A stretch of DNA of 19,807 nucleotides. It comes from Actinomycetes bacterium (lineage in GTDB: Bacteria; Actinomycetota; Actinomycetes; Actinomycetales; Actinomycetaceae). The notes under the pieces are model-generated. The model was not told where the DNA came from. It worked only from the letters and a program-made list of their open reading frames with translations, and did no database searches. The stretch lies in NCBI GenBank assembly GCA_023426345.1, contig JAFAAX010000088.1:1-19807 (forward strand). The letters are read 5' to 3'. Shown here piece after piece: positions 1 to 8,444 of the stretch; position 1 is the first letter of the stretch, and each line of letters begins with the position of its first letter. Both the position numbers and the translations under genes were made by a program.

Positions 1-30
1 GGAGGCGCCGTCCCTCGCGACGGCGCCTCC
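1..30 (-). terminator. Hairpin terminator of the P-type ATPase gene
   Basis: A perfect 12-bp inverted repeat (GGAGGCGCCGTC at 1-12, GACGGCGCCTCC at 19-30) with a 6-base loop begins three bases beyond the ATPase stop codon, reading on the minus strand. The position and the very stable stem fit an intrinsic terminator. Any T-run would lie outside the window, so that part cannot be seen. Confidence 0.75.
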
Positions 31-33
31 CCC

Positions 34-2352
34 TCACTGCGCCAGCCGCGTCCCCACGGCGTCGATCGCCACCACGGTCACGGCCGTCACAGCCAGGATC
101 ACGCCCACAGCGGGCCACCCGATGGCCGTCGTGAAGACGCCCTCCGCGGCGACGGCCGCCGCGATGACGCAGTTCCCGGCGACGGTACCTCCCACCCACC
201 GGCTCGGGGCCGATCGCCACAACGCCCCACGCGTCCGTGTGACCAGGATCGTCGCCATGGCGGAGAACATCACGTAGGCGAACATCACCGAGCCGACCTG
301 ACCGGCGGCCAGACCGCAGACGTGCACGGCGACACCCAGGAGAGCACCTCCCACCGCCGTCCACGCGGCGGCGAGCGCCGCGGATCGGCCGGCGAGCCCG
401 CGGACGCTCCACCGCTCGGGGACCGAGGAGGCTCCGGCCCGATCCGTCCCCAACGCCAGGGTGACCAGGTCGTTGAGCACGACGATCATCACAATGAGCG
501 TGAGCGACACAGGGAAGAACCCATTGAGGAGATAGCCGAGGACCAGGAGGAGCGCCAGCTCGGCCGTGCGCGCGAGCTTCGTGACCGTCCAGGTCATCAT
601 CCTGGCGTACACCCGGTGTCCGCTGTCCACGAGGTCCGCGACAGGCTCGAGCCCCTCCCGGGTGAGGATCAGGCGCGACGCGGACTTCGCCGCGTCTGCC
701 GCCGAGCGCACGGCGATCCCGACGTCGGCCTGTTTGAGCGCTGGCGCATCATTGACGCCGTCGCCTGTCATGCCGACCACGTGGCCCTGACCCTGGAGGA
801 TCATGACGACGCGGTGCTTGTCCTCGGGCCTGACCTGGGCCAGGACGTCGAAGGCTTCGGGATGCGCGACGGCGTCCTCGCTGGTCCCGATGCGGGACCC
901 TATTCCGACGCGGGCCGCGATCGCCCGCGCCGAGGGAGCGCCGTCCCCGGTGACCATCACGATGCGGACACCGCGCTGGCGGATCTTCTCCAGTGCGCTG
1001 GCCGCATCCTCTCGGGGTTCGTCTCCCAGAACGAGCAGCCCCCGGACACGGACGCCGCCGGCGGGACCCCAGGCCACCAGGACGACGCGGGAGCCCCGCG
1101 AAGACAGGTTCCGGACGCGTTCCAGGCATCCGGGCGGCACATCTGAGCGTCGCGCGACCGCGCCGGGCGCGCCCAGAAGCACCGTCAGACCGCCAGGGCG
1201 GCGGCCCTGCGCCACGACGGCGCGGGAGATCCCGATCGAGGGATCGAATCCGGTGAAGGCGGTCCGATCCGGCGGGACGACGCGGGCCGCTCGCGCGGCA
1301 GACATGACGGCCGCGCTCACCGCGTCCGCTGCCTGCGAGTCCGTCGCGGACGCGGCCATTGAGAGAACGTCCTCCCGGATGGCCCCCTCGAAGCACTCGA
1401 CGCCGGTGATCATCGGCTCATTGCGCGTGAGCGTCCCCGTTTTGTCCACCAGAAGGACATCCATCGCTCCGGCCTCCTGGATGCCGGACAGGCCCGCCGT
1501 GAGGACGCCTCTGTCGACGAGCGCCCGCGCCTCGACGGAGTTGGCGACCGTGAAACTGGAGGGCATCGAGATCGGGACCGTCGCGATGATCAGGACCGCG
1601 ATGTACGGAGCCAAGTCCCTCCATGGCTCGCCCCTGACGACCGCCGTGCCCACCAGAACGGCGATCAGCACGGCGTCCAGCATGGCCAGGAGGCGGACCA
1701 CGGTGAACAGCAGCGCCTGAAGACGTCCGGGAGGATCGGAACGACGCACCAGATCGGCGTTCCTCCCGAGGGAACTCGCAGCGCCTGTGGCGCTCACGAT
1801 GCCTGTCGCCTCGCCGTGCCGGACGGCGGGTCCCCCCGTCAACAGGTCTCCGGCGCCTCGACGGACCGGCCCCGACTCGCCGGTGACGGAGGACTCGTCG
1901 GCCTCCACGGATCCTTCGCGGATCGCGAGATCGGCCGGAACCACCTCTCCGACGGAGACGCGCACGACATCGCCGGGAACGATCTCCCTCGCGGCAAGGA
2001 CGGTCCACCGGCCATCGCGGAGCACGCGAGCGCGGACCTGCAGCCGATCGCGCAACTCGCCGACGGCGCGGGCCGCTCGGATCGACTGGACCTCGCCCGT
2101 CACCGCGGAGAACACGAGGAGAAGGAGGACGAACGCGGCCTGGACTCCCCGCCCCAGAACGATCTCGAACACCATCGCGGCTTCCAACAGCCACGCCGTC
2201 GGATTCCACATTCTCCTCAGAGTGGCCCGGACCGGTCCGGAGCCATCCTCCGGAACCTCATTCGATCCGTGCTCCCGTCGCCTCTCCTCGGCCTCGGACG
2301 TGGTCAGTCCGCGCCAAGAGGCCGATCTCCCCGTGGCAGAATCAGTAGACAT
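34..2352 (-). CDS. P-type ATPase, P3A (H+-ATPase-like) family
   Basis: A 772-residue integral membrane cation pump that would couple ATP hydrolysis to ion export. An N-terminal cation-ATPase domain (about 13-60) precedes the first membrane helices. The actuator domain has TGES at 157-160, the phosphorylation motif DKTGT has its aspartate at 303, and the hinge TGDGVNDAP is near 529-537. The fourth-helix motif is VPISMPSS (about 259-266), close to the PIAMPT of proton pumps and unlike the CPC of heavy-metal pumps or the PEGL of calcium pumps. Asp628, in the sixth helix (LND), matches the proton-binding aspartate of plant P3A pumps, and GTDRA...VPERW after it is also P3A-like. No metal-binding N-terminal domain is present. 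The ATG at 2352 follows a GAGGGGG ribosome site. Transport of H+ is inferred from family motifs; K+ or Na+ cannot be excluded. The gene appears monocistronic, with its own terminator. Confidence 0.9.
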   Translation of the reverse strand: MSTDSATGRSASWRGLTTSEAEERRREHGSNEVPEDGSGPVRATLRRMWNPTAWLLEAAMVFEIVLGRGVQAAFVLLLLVFSAVTGEVQSIRAARAVGELRDRLQVRARVLRDGRWTVLAAREIVPGDVVRVSVGEVVPADLAIREGSVEADESSVTGESGPVRRGAGDLLTGGPAVRHGEATGIVSATGAASSLGRNADLVRRSDPPGRLQALLFTVVRLLAMLDAVLIAVLVGTAVVRGEPWRDLAPYIAVLIIATVPISMPSSFTVANSVEARALVDRGVLTAGLSGIQEAGAMDVLLVDKTGTLTRNEPMITGVECFEGAIREDVLSMAASATDSQAADAVSAAVMSAARAARVVPPDRTAFTGFDPSIGISRAVVAQGRRPGGLTVLLGAPGAVARRSDVPPGCLERVRNLSSRGSRVVLVAWGPAGGVRVRGLLVLGDEPREDAASALEKIRQRGVRIVMVTGDGAPSARAIAARVGIGSRIGTSEDAVAHPEAFDVLAQVRPEDKHRVVMILQGQGHVVGMTGDGVNDAPALKQADVGIAVRSAADAAKSASRLILTREGLEPVADLVDSGHRVYARMMTWTVTKLARTAELALLLVLGYLLNGFFPVSLTLIVMIVVLNDLVTLALGTDRAGASSVPERWSVRGLAGRSAALAAAWTAVGGALLGVAVHVCGLAAGQVGSVMFAYVMFSAMATILVTRTRGALWRSAPSRWVGGTVAGNCVIAAAVAAEGVFTTAIGWPAVGVILAVTAVTVVAIDAVGTRLAQ

Positions 2353-2800
2353 GCCGAAGCCCCCTCGCTCGATGATCGAGGTCCGCGCCCGTCGGCCGTG
2401 AGGAGTCCCGCCCCGTCCACCACTCCTCCCCAGGAATGTGCGGCGCGGGGCTCCTCACGGTCGACGGGCGCGCCTCGTCAGACGGCACCCACATCGACAG
2501 CGATCGTCGACGACGCGCGGGTCCGGCCGCGGCTGGGAGGATCGGGAACGCGGACAGGCCACCGGTGACGTCCACGCGTGCCTCGTCCATTGAGGCGTGT
2601 CTGATGGCGCACGGATCCCCACCCTTCCGCGGGCGCACTCCCACCCACAGGTCATCGACCAGGTAGGAATCATCGGCCGTCGCGGCGGTTCGGGCACAGC
2701 CCTGGCGGAATCCATCGCCTGCCGATGATGATAACCGATCGCCGCGCGCCTTCGCGCATCGTGCCCCGCATGGGAGCGACCGCCCCCAACGAGACATCGA
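2353..2800. other. 448-base intergenic region upstream of the ATPase
   Basis: I see no convincing gene here. A minus-strand reading frame (2797 to 2342) stays open for 151 codons, but its third-position G+C is lower than in neighbouring genes and I recognise nothing in its product. The region holds an inverted repeat at 2396-2460 and a second small hairpin-like stretch near 2575-2605. It could be a long 5' leader or promoter region for the pump, or a decayed gene. Confidence 0.4.
2396..2460 (-). repeat. Inverted repeat in the ATPase leader
   Basis: CCGTGAGGAG (2396-2405) and CTCCTCACGG (2451-2460) are perfect 10-base complements separated by 45 bases, with C-rich/G-rich segments just inside that can partly extend the pairing. 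On the minus strand the structure ends about 44 bases before the ATPase start codon, so a leader transcript could fold here. No known riboswitch class is recognised. Confidence 0.45.
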
Positions 2801-3991
2801 TCACGTGAGACGCACCACGGGCACCCGCATCTCGTCCGGCGTGAGCGACCCGTGGACGCCGATCTGGGCGATCGAGCCGGGCGTCTGCCACCGGGAGTCG
2901 ACGATGCCGGCGTGGCCGCGCAGGAACACCAGCGCGTCGCCGACCAGCCCGGCCCCGGGACCCTCCCCCAGGACGCCGGGGATCTCCTCGGGGCCGAGCA
3001 CCCACGCCCGGCCGTCGAGGATCTCCCGCCACCGGGACAGGACCTCGGCGCCGCGGCCCGGCAGGGCGTGGACGTGGACGCTGCGGGCCTCCCCGGCGAT
3101 GGCGCGGACACCCTGGTCCAGATCGGGCCGGGCGGCCAGATCCAGCAGGCGGTCCGGCCCCGTGTCGACCATGCCGTGGTCCGCCGTCAGCACGGTGGCG
3201 ACCCCGGGCGGGACCTCGCGCAACAGGGAGCCGAGGCCCCGGTCGAAGTCCTCGAGCGCGGTGGTCCACTGCTCGGACCCACAGCCGTGGTGATGGCCCG
3301 TGTGATCGATGTCGGACCAGTAGAGGTAGATCAGGGGGGTCCCGGCCCGCAGCTCCCGGACGGCGGCCCGCCGGCGCTGCGACCACGAGACCGCCCCGAC
3401 GTGGCGCGCGCCGCGCAGCGCCGCCCGCGTGAGCCCGGACCCGGCGAACGTCGGCGGCGAGATCACGCAGGACTCCACGCCGGCGCGCGCCAACCGCTCG
3501 AAGGCCGTGTCGCAGGGCTGCCACTGCACCGGGTCGACGCCGTCGGCGAAGGCGAGCAGGTTCATCACGTCCGGGCGCCGCCCGGTCCCCGCTCCGCCCT
3601 CGCGCAGCACGGAGTAGCCGACCATGCGGGTCCTGCCGGGGCGCTGCCCCGTCGCGAACGCGGTGATCGCCGCGGCCGTCGTGGACGGCGCGACCGTGCG
3701 GGCCTCCCGGATGTCGCCGCGGTGGGCGCGCAGGACCGGGGCGTGCCCCAACCGCGCCTCCAGGGGGATCAGGCCCAGTCCGTCGACCAGGATGACCATC
3801 ACCTGTCGGGCCGAGCCGACGGGCAGTCCCAGCGATGCGGGGACGCCCTCGTCGAGGGCACCGGGCAGGCCGGGGTCGATCGCGGCCACGCACGCCCCCA
3901 GGACGCCGGTGAGGGACAGGTCGCCCGGCGCGGGCAGGTCGGCGCCGGCCAGCGCGCCGGAGGCGGACGGCCAGGCGCCGGACTCACTCAT
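2801..3991 (-). CDS. Alkaline phosphatase superfamily hydrolase (nucleotide pyrophosphatase/phosphodiesterase-like)
   Basis: A 396-residue metal-dependent phosphoester hydrolase. Metal and catalytic motifs appear in superfamily order: ILVDGLG with Asp70, the nucleophile segment PSTTAAAITAFATG with Thr104/Thr105 as candidate nucleophile, SDIDHTGHHHG with Asp229 and His233, and TADHGMVD with Asp271 and His272. This is the two-zinc active-site layout of type I phosphodiesterases/nucleotide pyrophosphatases. No signal peptide or membrane helix is evident, so a cytoplasmic location is likely. The natural substrate is unknown. The ATG at 3991 overlaps the end of the DUF5998 gene by 8 bases, implying coupled translation in one operon. 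Actinobacterial homologues are commonly annotated simply as alkaline phosphatase family proteins. Confidence 0.88.
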   Translation of the reverse strand: MSESGAWPSASGALAGADLPAPGDLSLTGVLGACVAAIDPGLPGALDEGVPASLGLPVGSARQVMVILVDGLGLIPLEARLGHAPVLRAHRGDIREARTVAPSTTAAAITAFATGQRPGRTRMVGYSVLREGGAGTGRRPDVMNLLAFADGVDPVQWQPCDTAFERLARAGVESCVISPPTFAGSGLTRAALRGARHVGAVSWSQRRRAAVRELRAGTPLIYLYWSDIDHTGHHHGCGSEQWTTALEDFDRGLGSLLREVPPGVATVLTADHGMVDTGPDRLLDLAARPDLDQGVRAIAGEARSVHVHALPGRGAEVLSRWREILDGRAWVLGPEEIPGVLGEGPGAGLVGDALVFLRGHAGIVDSRWQTPGSIAQIGVHGSLTPDEMRVPVVRLT

Positions 3992-4523
3992 GGGCGCCCG
4001 CCAGCAGGGACGTCAGCACGTCGACGAAGCGCCCGGCGCTCTCCAGCGCCTCCGGGCCGTCCGAGGACGCGGTGAGGCGGACGGTGAGATCGTCGGGCGC
4101 CGTGGTCACCCCGTATCCGTGGTCCAGGGGGCACTCGGGGTCGTCGCAGGACTGCGGCCAGATCTCGCCGCGCCGCTGGGCGCCGATGTTGAGCAGGACG
4201 GAGATCTCCGACGGGCCCGAGCCCGCCCCGCGGGCGGTCGGCTCGGGGACCACCTCCACCACGGACACGCCCTGGATGCGGGCCAGGGGCGCCATGGTCG
4301 TGGCGACGGCCGCCGCGCCGTCGTCCTGCTCATCGATGTGGACCTGGACCAGATGGATCGGAGTGAGAGCGGACACGGTGAGGTGGCGGAACATCGAGGT
4401 CGCGTCGAACGCCGCGTCGAGCTGGCACATCCAGGCCAGGGCCTCGCGCCCGCCCAGCGCCCGACGCAGCGAGCGCGCGACCAGCGCGGGATAGAAGCCG
4501 AGCCGGTCGATCTCCTGCCACAT
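3984..4523 (-). CDS. DUF5998 family protein
   Basis: A 179-residue soluble protein of unknown function that resembles the actinobacterial DUF5998 family: an N-terminal segment reading QEIDRLGFYPALVARSL, a middle beta-rich segment and a conserved-looking patch near 121-138 with Cys126, Cys131 and His135 (SCDDPECPLDHGYG). The cysteine/histidine patch might bind a metal; that is inference. I prefer the ATG at 4523, which has a GGGGG ribosome site six bases upstream, over the in-frame ATG at 4529 whose spacing is poor. It is first in an operon with the phosphatase-superfamily hydrolase and diverges from parC, with about 65 bases between the two starts. A role in nucleotide metabolism is only suggested by the partner gene. 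Confidence 0.78.
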   Translation of the reverse strand: MWQEIDRLGFYPALVARSLRRALGGREALAWMCQLDAAFDATSMFRHLTVSALTPIHLVQVHIDEQDDGAAAVATTMAPLARIQGVSVVEVVPEPTARGAGSGPSEISVLLNIGAQRRGEIWPQSCDDPECPLDHGYGVTTAPDDLTVRLTASSDGPEALESAGRFVDVLTSLLAGAHE

Positions 4524-4588
4524 GTCCATCCCCCGATTGTGCCCCGGGGCGGCGTGGGAGTCGATTCGCCGTCCGGCGGGGAGGGACA

Positions 4589-7075
4589 ATGTCCCCCATG
4601 CGCCACAAGGAGTCCACTCTGTCCCCCGAGCCCGCCCAGGAGAGCATCTCGGAGATCGACGTCTCGGAGGAGATGAAGGGCTCCTATCTGGAGTATGCGT
4701 TGTCGGTGATCTATGCGCGCGCCCTGCCGGACGCCCGCGACGGACTCAAGCCCGTCCAACGGCGGATCCTCTACCAGATGGACCAGATGGGCCTGCGCCC
4801 CGACCGCGGGCACGTGAAGTCCCAGCGCGTCGTCGGGGAGGTCATGGGCAAGCTCCACCCCCACGGCGACTCGGCGATCTACGACGCCCTGGTCCGCATG
4901 GCCCAGCCGTTCAACCTCCGCGTCCCCCTGGTGGACGGCCACGGCAACTTCGGATCGCTGGACGACGGGCCCGCCGCCCCGCGCTACACGGAGGCTCGGC
5001 TGGCCCCGTCCGCCCTGGACATGGTCGCCGACCTCGACCAAGACGTCGTCGACTTCGTCCCGAACTACGACAACCAGTTCACCCAGCCCGACGTCCTGCC
5101 CGCCGGATTCCCGAACCTCCTGGTCAACGGCGCCTCGGGCATCGCCGTGGGCATGGCGACGAACATCGCGCCGCACAACCTCGGCGAGACGGTGGCGGCC
5201 GCCATCCACCTCCTCGACCATCCCGACGCCACGACCGCGGACCTCATGCGCTACGTCCCGGGCCCCGACCTGCCCGAGGGCGGCGTCATCGTGGGCCTCG
5301 ACGGCATCCGGGAGGCCTACGAGACCGGGCGAGGCGCCTTCCGCACCCGCGCGCGGGTCTCGATCGAGCGTGTGACGGCCCGCAAGCAGGGCATCGTCGT
5401 CACGGAGCTCCCCTACATGGTGGGCCCCGAGCGCGTCATCGAGAAGATCAAGGAGAACGTCCAGGCCGGCCGCCTCAAGGGCGTCTCCGCCGTCCAGAAC
5501 CTCACGGACCGCCTCCACGGCCTGCGCCTGGTCATCGAGGTGAAGAACGGGTTCAACCCGGAGGCGGTCCTCCAGCAGCTCTACGCCCGCACCCCGCTGG
5601 AGGACTCCTTCTCGATCAACGCCGTCGCCCTGGTGGGCGGCACCCCGCAGACGCTGGGCCTGCGCGACATGCTCCAGGTGTTCGTCGACCACCGCCTCGA
5701 GGTGACGACCCGGCGCTCCCGCTTCCGCCTCGGCCGCCATCAGGAGCGCCTCCACCTGGTCGAGGGCCTGCTGGTTGCCATCCTCGACATCGACGACGTC
5801 ATCGCCATCATCCGCTCCTCCGACGACGTCGAGGAGGCCCGCTCGCGCCTGATGATCGCCTTCGACCTGGACGAGGTGCAGGCGAACCACATCCTCGAGC
5901 TGCGGCTGCGCCGCCTCACCCGCCTCTCGCGCCTGGAGCTCGAGTCCGAGCGCGACGATCTGCGCGCGAAAATCGCCGAGCTCGAGCGGATCCTCGGCGA
6001 TCCCGCGCTGCTCCGCGACCTCGTGAAGTCCGAGATGCGCGACGTCGCCGCGCGCTTGGGCACGCCGCGGCGCACGCTCCTGCTGGCCGCCGCCGGGGGG
6101 CAGGGCGAGGGCGTCCCCGCCTCCGCCGCCGGGGTCCCGCTGGCGGCGGCCCTCCCGGAGACCTCCCGCCGCAAGGGGCTGGATCTCGAGATCGCCGACG
6201 ATCCCTGCGTCGTCGTGCTGTCGGCCTCCGGGGCCCTCGCCCGCGTCCAGGGCGGAGAGCCGCTCGAGCCGGGCCCGCGCGCGGCGTCCGACGGGTGGCG
6301 GATGCAGCTGGCGACCACGGCCCGCTCGCAGATCGCGGTCGTCACGCAGGACGGCGTCGCGCATCGCCTGGAGGTCGTCGACCTGCCTGCGCTCCCCCGC
6401 TTCGAGACCGGGCTCTCGCTGGCGGGGGCCACGCCGGCCCCTCTGCTCCTCCACACCGATTCCCCCGCCGTCGGCGTGCTGGATCCCGGCGCGCAGACCG
6501 TCGTGGCGATGGGCACGGCCCGCGGCGTCGTCAAGCGGCTCCGCCCGGACGTCCTCCAGCGCGACACGTGGGAGGTCCTCGGGCTCGAGGACGGCGACCG
6601 ACTGGTCGGGTTCGGCCCGTGCCCCGACGACGCCGAGCTGGTGTTCATCACCTCCGACGCCCAGCTGCTGCGCGTGGCGGCCGACACGGTGCGCCCGCAG
6701 GGCCGCACGGCCGCGGGGGTGGCGGGCGTCAGGCTGGCCCCGGGCGCGGAGGCGGTCGGGTTCTGGGTGGTGCCCGACGCGGAGGAGGCCGTCGTGGTCA
6801 CGGTGGCGGCCGTCGCCGACGCGCTGCCGGGCACCGGGCAGACCTCCGTCAAGGTGACGCCTTTGGACGCCTACCCGGTCAAGGGCCGCGCCGGGCAGGG
6901 TGTGCGCGCGCAGCGCTTCCTGCGCAGCGAGGACCACCTGGACCTCGCCTGGGCGGGTCCGCGGCCCGCGCGCGCCGCCTCGGCCGACGGGTCTCCCGTC
7001 GATCTGCCCGCCGAGGATCCGCGCCGCGATGGCTCCGGTCAGCCGGTCTCCGCGCCGATCGCCACGATCGGGTAA
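4589..7075 (+). CDS. parC: DNA topoisomerase IV subunit A
   Basis: An 828-residue type IIA topoisomerase cleavage/religation subunit, which with ParE decatenates daughter chromosomes. The winged-helix region contains the quinolone-determining segment HPHGDSAIYD (90-99), with Ser95 and Asp99 at the positions of E. coli GyrA Ser83 and Asp87. The catalytic tyrosine is Tyr133 in APRYTEARLA. A helical/coiled-coil gate segment (about 440-470) is followed by a C-terminal beta-pinwheel. No GyrA box (QRRGGxG) is seen; the closest stretch is KGRAGQGVRAQRF near the C-terminus, which favours ParC over GyrA. The wild-type-looking Ser95/Asp99 do not suggest quinolone resistance. The ATG at 4589 is close to a GGGGAGGG ribosome site; the in-frame ATG at 4598 is an alternative. 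Its partner parE lies about 5 kb away on the other strand. Confidence 0.92.
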   Translation: MSPMRHKESTLSPEPAQESISEIDVSEEMKGSYLEYALSVIYARALPDARDGLKPVQRRILYQMDQMGLRPDRGHVKSQRVVGEVMGKLHPHGDSAIYDALVRMAQPFNLRVPLVDGHGNFGSLDDGPAAPRYTEARLAPSALDMVADLDQDVVDFVPNYDNQFTQPDVLPAGFPNLLVNGASGIAVGMATNIAPHNLGETVAAAIHLLDHPDATTADLMRYVPGPDLPEGGVIVGLDGIREAYETGRGAFRTRARVSIERVTARKQGIVVTELPYMVGPERVIEKIKENVQAGRLKGVSAVQNLTDRLHGLRLVIEVKNGFNPEAVLQQLYARTPLEDSFSINAVALVGGTPQTLGLRDMLQVFVDHRLEVTTRRSRFRLGRHQERLHLVEGLLVAILDIDDVIAIIRSSDDVEEARSRLMIAFDLDEVQANHILELRLRRLTRLSRLELESERDDLRAKIAELERILGDPALLRDLVKSEMRDVAARLGTPRRTLLLAAAGGQGEGVPASAAGVPLAAALPETSRRKGLDLEIADDPCVVVLSASGALARVQGGEPLEPGPRAASDGWRMQLATTARSQIAVVTQDGVAHRLEVVDLPALPRFETGLSLAGATPAPLLLHTDSPAVGVLDPGAQTVVAMGTARGVVKRLRPDVLQRDTWEVLGLEDGDRLVGFGPCPDDAELVFITSDAQLLRVAADTVRPQGRTAAGVAGVRLAPGAEAVGFWVVPDAEEAVVVTVAAVADALPGTGQTSVKVTPLDAYPVKGRAGQGVRAQRFLRSEDHLDLAWAGPRPARAASADGSPVDLPAEDPRRDGSGQPVSAPIATIG

Positions 7076-7161
7076 GGGCCCACCGGGCTCCGCCGTCCCC
7101 TCCCTGACGAGGGCGGCCCGATCGAACCGGGACCATCGGCCCATCAACCTATAGCACCTGA

Positions 7162-7182
7162 CGAATACTGTTGGTGTATTCG
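7162..7182 (+). promoter_or_regulatory. Palindromic operator-like site upstream of the FAD-oxidoreductase cassette
   Basis: CGAATAC (7162-7168) and GTATTCG (7176-7182) form a perfect 7-base inverted repeat with a 7-base spacer, 26 bases before the first start codon of the cassette. It is flanked by two copies of CTATAG (7149-7154 and 7190-7195). Short A/T-containing palindromes over promoters are typical targets of ArsR-type repressors, and one is encoded as the last gene of this cassette. A weak -35-like CTGACG (7158) and GCTATC (7182) would bracket the palindrome, but the promoter match is poor. Confidence 0.5.
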
Positions 7183-7207
7183 CTATCCGCTATAGGAGGT
7201 CGGAGCA

Positions 7208-8440
7208 ATGGAGCAGAACGTCATTCATGACGCGGTGGTGATCGGTGCGGGGATCGCAGGCCTGAACGCCGCCCATCGCCTCATCGACGGGGGCGCGGAC
7301 GTCGTGGTCGTCGCCGACACCGTCGGCGGGCGCACCGTCTACGACAAGGACCAGAGGGTCAACTTCGGGACGTACTTCGTCATGTCGAACTACCACAACG
7401 CGAAGAGGTTCGTCACGCAGACGCAGTGGATCAACCCGCTGTCCTGCCGGTTCTTCGACGAGGGAGGCGACTCCTACGCGACCCTGTCGACGCACACGCT
7501 CAAGCGCTCGCCGGGTTTCGTCGCGTTCATGGCGGCAATGACGACGTTCATCCGCCACTACGAGCGGTTCAAGAAGAACTGCGAGTTCATGTCCCAGCGC
7601 GACGCGATGGCGCTGGAACCCTACATCCGCAGGCTCTACGACCAGCCGGCATCGGCCTGGATCGCGGAGCATCACATCGGGGGCTTCGCGAAGGACTACA
7701 TCACGAAGTTCTCCTACGCCTGCACGGGCGTGGACGCGGAGGCGATCAACGCCCTGGACTTCTGCAACGTCACGCACGGGCTGGTCCTGCAGATGCACCT
7801 GTTCACCTTCGACGCGGACGCCCAGGAGAAGGCTCTGGACGGGCACTTCGTCAACGATCTCGTCGTGTCCCATCAGGAGCAGGACGGCATCCACGTCGTC
7901 CTCACCGAGGGCGGGAGGGACATCCGCGCGCGCAACGTCATCTTCGCGGCGCCCGCGTTCGACACGGCCCGGCTGCTCGGACTGGACGCATCCGTCGTGC
8001 GCCCGACCTCGGCGCTGTACGTGGAGAACATCCGCGGCACGATGCGCCCGGGCCTGGACCAGGCGGACATGAACCTGTTCCCGTTCTCCTCGCCCGTCAT
8101 CTTCACCGCGAAGCAGCCCGCAGGCACCTTCCTCGTGTACAGCCGAGAACCCGACATCGACAAGGACCGGCTGTTCACCGACTGGGAACTGGTGGGGCGC
8201 AAGGAGTGGCCGAAGGCCGAGTACGTCGTCGGCAACTCCTACATCGAGCAGCAGTACGGGCCCTCGACGTTCGTGGCCGGGGACCACAACGGCCTGGGTC
8301 TGGAGCCCGCGGCGATCTCCGGCCTCTATGCCGCCAACCAGGTCCTCAAGACGCTGGCCGCCCGCCCCGGCGCCGCGCAGGCCACCTTCACCCCGCCGTC
8401 CTCGTCCTTCGCCGCGTCCGCCACCACCCAGGAGTCCTGA
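7208..8440 (+). CDS. FAD-dependent oxidoreductase (flavin amine oxidase/desaturase-like fold)
   Basis: A 410-residue flavoprotein. The N-terminal Rossmann dinucleotide motif is VIGAGIAGLNAA (Gly13, Gly15, Gly18), followed by VVVADTVGGRTV (GGR at 40-42) as in flavin monoamine oxidase, protoporphyrinogen oxidase and phytoene desaturase relatives. The C-terminal FAD-contact segment is VAGDHNGLGLEPAAISGLYAANQV. No signal peptide or membrane helix is visible. The start has a near-perfect AGGAGGT ribosome site seven bases upstream. The gene is followed after four bases by an SRPBCC-domain gene, so the two are probably co-transcribed and translationally linked. The substrate is unknown; pairing with a lipid-binding-fold protein suggests a hydrophobic compound, which is inference. 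The C-terminal 25 residues are low-complexity, rich in Ala, Ser, Pro and Thr. Confidence 0.85.
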   Translation: MEQNVIHDAVVIGAGIAGLNAAHRLIDGGADVVVVADTVGGRTVYDKDQRVNFGTYFVMSNYHNAKRFVTQTQWINPLSCRFFDEGGDSYATLSTHTLKRSPGFVAFMAAMTTFIRHYERFKKNCEFMSQRDAMALEPYIRRLYDQPASAWIAEHHIGGFAKDYITKFSYACTGVDAEAINALDFCNVTHGLVLQMHLFTFDADAQEKALDGHFVNDLVVSHQEQDGIHVVLTEGGRDIRARNVIFAAPAFDTARLLGLDASVVRPTSALYVENIRGTMRPGLDQADMNLFPFSSPVIFTAKQPAGTFLVYSREPDIDKDRLFTDWELVGRKEWPKAEYVVGNSYIEQQYGPSTFVAGDHNGLGLEPAAISGLYAANQVLKTLAARPGAAQATFTPPSSSFAASATTQES

Positions 8441-8444
8441 CATC

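Noticed and set aside
2342..2797. 151-codon minus-strand open frame before the ATPase
   Set aside because: No ribosome site was found, its third-position G+C is lower than in real genes here, it overlaps the ATPase start, and the product resembles nothing I know.
4589..7075. GyrA instead of ParC
   Set aside because: There is no GyrA box and the C-terminal blade sequence is ParC-like; a ParE-type partner is nearby.
4106..7147. Very long minus-strand frame (about 1013 codons) opposite parC
   Set aside because: It is the mirror frame of a high-GC gene; the product is Arg/Gly/His/Asp-rich low-complexity, and parC on the other strand has full motif support.
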